NCBI GenBank assembly: GCA_902766115.1
Contig: CACXCL010000163.1
Location: forward strand, 1 to 8,608
Source of the DNA: an uncultured Ruminococcus sp.
GTDB taxonomy: Bacteria; Bacillota; Clostridia; Oscillospirales; CAG-272
Reading direction: 5' to 3'
DNA: 8,608 nucleotides
The translations under genes were made by a program, and so were the position numbers. Positions 5,033 through 8,608 of this stretch are shown piece by piece. Every line of letters begins with the position of its first letter. Within the stretch, counting starts at the first letter, position 1. The notes beneath the pieces are model-generated. The model was given only the letters and a program-made list of their open reading frames with translations, was not told the origin of the DNA and ran no database searches.

Positions 5033-6031
5033 ATGAAAAAAGAGGAATTGAAGCTCACGCAGGAGTGGGACAAGACGTTTCCGAAAAGCGATAAGGTCCG
5101 GCACAGCAAGGTGACTTTCGTCAACCGGTACGGGATCACGCTGGCGGCGGACATGTACGTTCCGGAGAACGCGGAGGGGAAGCTGCCCGCCATAGCCGTC
5201 AGCGGACCGTTCGGCGCCGTCAAGGAACAGTGTTCCGGTCTTTACGCGCAGACCATGGCGGAGCGCGGATATCTTACGATCGCCTTCGACCCTTCCTTCA
5301 CCGGCGAGAGCGGCGGCAACGTCCGGAATACCGCGTCCCCGGATATAAATACGGAGGACTTCATGGCCGCGGTGGATTTTCTTTCTCTTCTGGGATCGGC
5401 TGACCCAGCCCGAATCGGCATAATAGGGATATGCGGATGGGGCGGTCTTGCGATAAACGCGGCCGCGCTGGACACCCGCGTCAGGGCGACTGTCGCCGTG
5501 ACGATGTACGACATGACCCGCGTCAACGCGAAAGGGTATTTTGACGGCGAGGACAGCGAAGAAGCACGGTACGGCAAGCGTGCGGCTATGTGCGCGCAAC
5601 GTCTCGAGGATCTCAAAAACGGAGAGAACAAACCCGGCGGCGGCGTGGTGGACCCGCTTCCCGACGACGCGCCGTTTTTTGTGAAGGATTACTACGATTA
5701 TTACAAGACGCCGCGCGGATACCATCCCCGTTCGCTGAACTCCAACGAAGGCTGGAACGTTACGGGCTGCGAGTCGTTCGTCAATCAGCCCATACTTCAG
5801 TACAGCAACGAGATCCGGTCCGCCGTGCTGATCATCCACGGGGAGAAGGCGCACTCCTGCTATTTCAGCCGCGACGCTTACGCAAATATGATGAAGGACT
5901 GTGTGAATCCCGACAACAAAGAGCTGATGATCATCCCCGACGCCGTCCATACCGACCTTTACGACGGCGGAGGGAAGGGAGCGATACCGTTCGATAAGAT
6001 CGACGGATTCATGAAGGAGTATCTGAGGTGA
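5033..6031 (+). CDS. Alpha/beta hydrolase with GICGWGG elbow
   Basis: This 332-residue soluble alpha/beta hydrolase is of the DLH/YcjY-like type. Residues 25-58 form the first strands (VTFVNRYGITLAADMYVP). The nucleophile region reads GIIGICGWGG (129-138), where the usual GxSxG serine is missing; C134 is the most likely nucleophile, as in dienelactone hydrolases, although the spacing to the double glycine is one residue longer than in GxCxGG. The late part has LIIHGEKAHS (266-275) and VHTDLYD (305-311), where H306 is the probable catalytic histidine. AAAGGAGAG eight or so bases before the ATG supports the start. Its stop overlaps the GTG of the next gene, so the two are translationally coupled. 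The probable reaction is ester or lactone hydrolysis; the substrate is unknown and a non-catalytic role cannot be excluded. Confidence 0.88.
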   Translation: MKKEELKLTQEWDKTFPKSDKVRHSKVTFVNRYGITLAADMYVPENAEGKLPAIAVSGPFGAVKEQCSGLYAQTMAERGYLTIAFDPSFTGESGGNVRNTASPDINTEDFMAAVDFLSLLGSADPARIGIIGICGWGGLAINAAALDTRVRATVAVTMYDMTRVNAKGYFDGEDSEEARYGKRAAMCAQRLEDLKNGENKPGGGVVDPLPDDAPFFVKDYYDYYKTPRGYHPRSLNSNEGWNVTGCESFVNQPILQYSNEIRSAVLIIHGEKAHSCYFSRDAYANMMKDCVNPDNKELMIIPDAVHTDLYDGGGKGAIPFDKIDGFMKEYLR

Positions 6032-6654
6032 GCAGAGTATTGCTGATCAACGGCAGCCCGAATGCTCACGGCTGTACCGCGACGGCTCTTGAGGAAATGA
6101 TAAGGGTCTTTGAGTCGGAAGGCGTTGAGACAGGACTCGTCAATATAGGGAAAGAAAGCATACGCGGCTGCCTCTCCTGCGGAAAATGCGGGACCTTGGG
6201 CAAGTGCATTGTCGACGATATCGTGAACGCAGTCGCTCCGGAATTCGAGGGCGCCGACGGATTGGTCGTCGGAAGTCCGGTGTATTACGGCTTGCCCAAC
6301 GGGACGCTGCTCTCCTTTCTTGACAGGCTGTTTTACAGCACTTCATTTTCAAAGCACATGAAGGTCGGCGCGGCGGTGGTGTCCTGCCGCCGGGGAGGCA
6401 ACACGGCGAGCTTTGACGTGCTGAACAAGTATTTTACCATAAGCGGCATGCCCGTGGCGTCCTCGACTTATTGGAATCAGGTACACGGCTTCACCGCGGA
6501 GGACGTGAAAAAGGACCGGGAGGGCCTGCAGATCATGCGCAATCTCGCCCGTAATATGGCGTTCCTGATCAGGGCGATCGCGGATGCAAAGGAAAAATAC
6601 GGTCTTCCGGTGACGGAGCGCGGAGCATTCACCAGCTTTCCGGACGGGAAATGA
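6028..6654 (+). CDS. NADPH-dependent FMN reductase / iron-sulfur flavoprotein-like
   Basis: This 208-residue flavodoxin-fold protein is of the NADPH-dependent FMN reductase type. The first strand and phosphate loop read LLINGSPNAHGCTATAL (5-21), and GSPVYYGLPNGTLLSFLDR (about 82-100) is the typical flavin-contact region. Four cysteines, C48-x2-C51-x2-C54-x5-C60, form the compact motif that holds a [4Fe-4S] cluster in the iron-sulfur flavoproteins first described in Methanosarcina. A cluster is thus possible here, though not all proteins with this motif have been shown to bind one. The start is GTG at 6028, whose bases overlap the TGA of the alpha/beta hydrolase gene (GTGA). This tight coupling suggests the two products are made in equal amounts or act together. 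It is likely cytoplasmic, passing electrons to quinones, oxygen species or a partner enzyme. Confidence 0.87.
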   Translation: MSRVLLINGSPNAHGCTATALEEMIRVFESEGVETGLVNIGKESIRGCLSCGKCGTLGKCIVDDIVNAVAPEFEGADGLVVGSPVYYGLPNGTLLSFLDRLFYSTSFSKHMKVGAAVVSCRRGGNTASFDVLNKYFTISGMPVASSTYWNQVHGFTAEDVKKDREGLQIMRNLARNMAFLIRAIADAKEKYGLPVTERGAFTSFPDGK

Positions 6655-6670
6655 CGAAAAGAAGCGAAAT

Positions 6671-6997
6671 GTGAGTATCACGGTCAACATTTACTATACA
6701 GGCAAAAACGGTTCGGCGCGGGCCTTTGCGAGAGAAATGACGGAGAGCGGAGCCGTTCGGACCGTGCGGGAGGAGGAGGGCAATCTGCGGTACGAATACT
6801 TTTTCCCGGCGGACGATCCCGAGACTGTCCTGCTCATCGATTCCTGGCGCGACAAGGAGTCACTGGACCGCCACCACGGCTCGGCGGTCATGGAAAATAT
6901 AAAAGAATTGAGGGACAAATACGACCTGCACATGAGGGTCGAGAGATTCGTCCCTGCGGAAGAACACCCTGCGGATGAAGAGTTTATCCGCAAATAA
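6671..6997 (+). CDS. ABM-fold (putative quinol monooxygenase-like) protein
   Basis: This 108-residue protein has the small ferredoxin-like fold of antibiotic biosynthesis monooxygenase (ABM) proteins. Typical landmarks are the first strand VNIYY, the segment REEEGNLRYEYFFPADDPETVLLIDSW (33-59) and DKESLDRHHGS (61-71) with the H68-H69 pair. Members such as YgiN act on quinols or are needed for quinone balance, without metal or cofactor; others have no known reaction. The start is GTG at 6671, because the in-line ATG at 6669 is followed at once by a stop in another frame. The ribosome binding site is weak (AAAGAAG), 16 bases after the previous stop. The charged tail (about 95-108) is unremarkable. 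Position in a flavin-rich operon suits quinone chemistry, which is inference. Confidence 0.78.
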   Translation: MSITVNIYYTGKNGSARAFAREMTESGAVRTVREEEGNLRYEYFFPADDPETVLLIDSWRDKESLDRHHGSAVMENIKELRDKYDLHMRVERFVPAEEHPADEEFIRK

Positions 6998-7011
6998 GAA
7001 AAGAGGACGAC

Positions 7012-7766
7012 ATGAAAGAAAAAATCACACAAACCGCGGGAAGGGAAGCGCTCGGCGAATTTGCGCCGGAGTTCGCCCGCTTCAACGATGACATTCTGTT
7101 CGGCGAGAACTGGAACAACGGGGATATAGACCTCAGGACACGGAGCCTTATCACCGTGATCGCGCTGATGGCGCAGGGGATCACCGACAGCAGCCTGAAA
7201 TATCACATATCGAACGCCAAATCCCACGGAGTCACCCGAAAGGAAATGGCGGCTGCGATCACCCATGCGGCGTTCTACGCCGGATGGCCGAAGGCGTGGG
7301 CGACTTTCAACCTGGCGAAGGAAGTCTATAGCGAGCCGACGCCGGCCCTGACTGAGAGGGACAGATATCAGAGCACCATATTCTTCCCGGTGGGAGAGCC
7401 GAACCCCTACGGCGGGTATTTCGTCGGGCAGAGCTACCCGCTCAGGTTTCGGAAAAACAGGTCCCGCTGTTCAACGTTACGTTCGAACCCGGCTGCCGCA
7501 ACAACTGGCACGTCCATCACGCGAAAGAGGGAGGCGGACAGATGCTCATCTGCGTCGGCGGCAGAGGATACTACCGTGAATGGGGAAAGGATCCGGTGGA
7601 GATGACGCCGGGGACCGTCGTCAACATCCCCGCGGAAGTCAAACACTGGCACGGCGCCGCGCCTGACAGCTGGTTCTCGCACCTTGCCGTCGAAGTGCAG
7701 GGCGAGGAGACCTCAACCGAATGGTGCGAGCCGGTGTCAGACGAAGAATATTTCAAACTCAAATAA
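7012..7766 (+). pseudogene. Carboxymuconolactone decarboxylase-cupin fusion, frameshifted
   Basis: Residues 1-142 (to about 7437) read in one frame and residues from 7440 to the stop at 7764-7766 read in another. The first part is a CMD/AhpD-fold domain (LRTRSLITVIALMAQG, YHISNAKSHGVTRKEM, AAFYAGWPKAW), without the CxxC pair of AhpD peroxidases. The second part is a cupin: GCRNNWHVHHAKEGGGQ near 7491-7541 and KHWHGAAPDSW near 7641-7673 give the metal ligands. Adding one base in the CCC at 7437-7439 (TACCcGCT restored to TAC-CTC-GCT) joins the frames as GQSY-L-AQVSEKQ, giving a protein of about 251 residues, as in intact CMD-cupin proteins. Without repair, the first frame runs on with a meaningless tail to 7605. 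It may be a true recent loss or a one-base sequencing or assembly error. The function of such fusions is uncertain. Confidence 0.85.
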
Positions 7767-7778
7767 GGAGGAGTCAAA

Positions 7779-8249
7779 ATGAAAAGAATTCTCGTTGCGT
7801 ATTTCAGCGCCGGCGGCGTTACCGCAAAGGTCGCCGGGGATATGGCGAAGGCGGTGGGAGCGGATCTGTTTGAGATCAGCCCGGAGAGACCCTACACCGC
7901 GGCCGATCTTGACTGGACCGACAAAAAGAGCCGCAGCACTCTCGAAATGAGCGACCCGAACTGCCGTCCGGAGATGGCGGTAAAAGCCGACGTTTCCGGA
8001 TACGATGTGATCCTCGTGGGGTTCCCCGTGTGGTGGTACCGCGAGCCGTCGATAATCGACGCTTTTATGGAAAGCGCGGACTTCTCCGGCAAGACCGTCG
8101 TCCCGTTCTGCACATCCGGCAGAAGCGGACTCGGCGATTCGGCAAAAAACATCAGGGCTCTCGCGCCCGGAGCGAACGTGTGTGAGGGCAGGCGTTTTTC
8201 CTCTTCCGTCTCCGCTCAGGAGCTGAAAAAGTGGGCGGAGCAGTTCTGA
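7779..8249 (+). CDS. Flavodoxin (GVT-loop variant)
   Basis: This 156-residue flavodoxin-fold protein starts with ILVAYFSAGGVTAKVAGDMA (4-23). The phosphate loop is S10-A-G-G-V-T15, in which V replaces the common N of GNT, a variant seen in many flavodoxins of gut anaerobes. VGFPVWWYREPSIIDAFME (about 86-104) and FCTSGRSGLGDS (about 109-120) are the other flavin-contact regions. GGAGGAG starts right after the stop of the cupin frame and lies about eight bases before the ATG, so translation should be strong. Its N-terminal half resembles the flavodoxin part of the following lipoprotein (24 of 49 positions identical by eye), which points to a tandem duplication. It is expected in the cytoplasm as an FMN protein; the partner is unknown. 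Confidence 0.9.
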   Translation: MKRILVAYFSAGGVTAKVAGDMAKAVGADLFEISPERPYTAADLDWTDKKSRSTLEMSDPNCRPEMAVKADVSGYDVILVGFPVWWYREPSIIDAFMESADFSGKTVVPFCTSGRSGLGDSAKNIRALAPGANVCEGRRFSSSVSAQELKKWAEQF

Positions 8250-8260
8250 AGGAGAGTATC

Positions 8261-8608
8261 ATGAAAAGGATAATCATTGTTTTTGCCCTGGTCATGGCGC
8301 TGGTTTTGTCGCTTGTATCATGCGGACGCACGGCGGCGCCCGATCCCGGGAACGTCGACGTAGAAACAGGGGCGCCGCGGGGCGCTCAGGTCCCTGCTGA
8401 GGGCGGTGAGACCAACGGCGCAGGCACGTCTCCCGAAGACCGGAATCCCGGAGAGGGGAGCAAAGACGTTCTCGTCGTTGTGTTCTCCGCCACGGGGACG
8501 ACGAGAGGAGTTGCCGAAAAGATCGCGGCGATCACCGGAGCGGATCTGAAGGAGATCGTTCCGGCAGAGCCGTACTCGTCATCCGATCTGGATTATAACG
8601 ATCCGGAC
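8261..8608 (+). CDS. Lipoprotein with flavodoxin domain, cut by the window edge
   Basis: The reading frame is open from the ATG at 8261 to the last base (116 codons, no stop). AAGGAGAG stands a few bases before the ATG, 11 bases after the previous stop. Residues 1-21 are a classical lipoprotein signal: K2-R3, a hydrophobic stretch (4-19) and the lipobox LVSC with C21 as the lipidated cysteine. Residues 22-67 form a low-complexity linker rich in Gly, Pro, Ala and Glu. From residue 68 a flavodoxin fold begins: DVLVVVFSATGTTRGVAEKI, with phosphate loop S76-A-T-G-T-T81. The product should be anchored on the outer face of the membrane, an unusual place for a flavodoxin. The rest of the domain lies outside the window. 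Confidence 0.88.
   Translation, partial: MKRIIIVFALVMALVLSLVSCGRTAAPDPGNVDVETGAPRGAQVPAEGGETNGAGTSPEDRNPGEGSKDVLVVVFSATGTTRGVAEKIAAITGADLKEIVPAEPYSSSDLDYNDPD

Noticed and set aside
4820..5950. 376-codon open frame on the minus strand
   Set aside because: It is antisense to the aldo/keto reductase and alpha/beta hydrolase genes, both with full catalytic motifs. Its translation has no recognisable domain and is rich in Arg, Val and His as expected of a shadow in GC-rich DNA.
7438..7605. C-terminal extension of the CMD protein in its original frame
   Set aside because: The tail is Arg/Ser/Ala-rich nonsense, while the other frame encodes a clear cupin over the same bases.
7542..7766. Independent 74-residue cupin gene starting at ATG 7542
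   Set aside because: It would lack the HxHH metal motif coded just upstream, and there is no good placement relative to a complete cupin; it is the tail of the frameshifted fusion.
1..8608. Mobile element, CRISPR, tRNA or phage genes
   Set aside because: No transposase, integrase, spaced repeats, tRNA-like fold or attachment duplication could be recognised anywhere in the window.

Overview
The window looks like chromosomal DNA of an anaerobic, fairly GC-rich member of the Bacillota (Clostridia-like, perhaps gut or rumen). This is inferred from strong AGGAGG-type ribosome binding sites, sigma-A-like promoters, tightly packed operons, and a protein set rich in rubredoxin and short flavodoxins. 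No rRNA, tRNA, CRISPR array, transposase or attachment site was seen.

Layout: two divergent operons meet at an intergenic control region (2729-2940). Leftward (minus strand, 2728 to 120) runs a five-gene unit: an OhrR-type MarR regulator, a thiol glutathione peroxidase, a short flavodoxin, a 60-residue winged-helix protein, and a metallo-beta-lactamase-fold protein fused to a C-terminal rubredoxin. It ends at a strong hairpin terminator (76-99). Beyond it lies a second leftward promoter (24-52) for a gene outside the window. Rightward (plus strand, 2941 to beyond 8608) runs a unit of at least nine genes: a TetR regulator, a flavodoxin with a split phosphate loop, an aldo/keto reductase, an alpha/beta hydrolase, an iron-sulfur-flavoprotein-like reductase, an ABM-fold protein, a carboxymuconolactone-decarboxylase/cupin gene broken by a one-base frameshift, another flavodoxin, and a lipoprotein carrying a flavodoxin domain, cut by the window edge.

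Control: the TetR promoter (TTGACA-17-TATCAT) carries two copies of the palindrome TGACACcGTGTCA, one over the -35 box and one just after the -10 box, a clear autorepression design. The OhrR promoter (TTGACG-17-TAAAAT) carries an AT-rich inverted repeat over its -10 box, a candidate OhrR site.

How the genes may work together (inference): the left operon looks like a peroxide-defence unit (sensor, peroxidase, electron carriers). The right operon looks like a response to reactive small molecules such as quinones, aldehydes or electrophiles, with many flavin carriers or reductases. Five separate flavodoxin-fold proteins in about 7.3 kb, one of them apparently anchored outside the membrane, is the most striking property of the locus.
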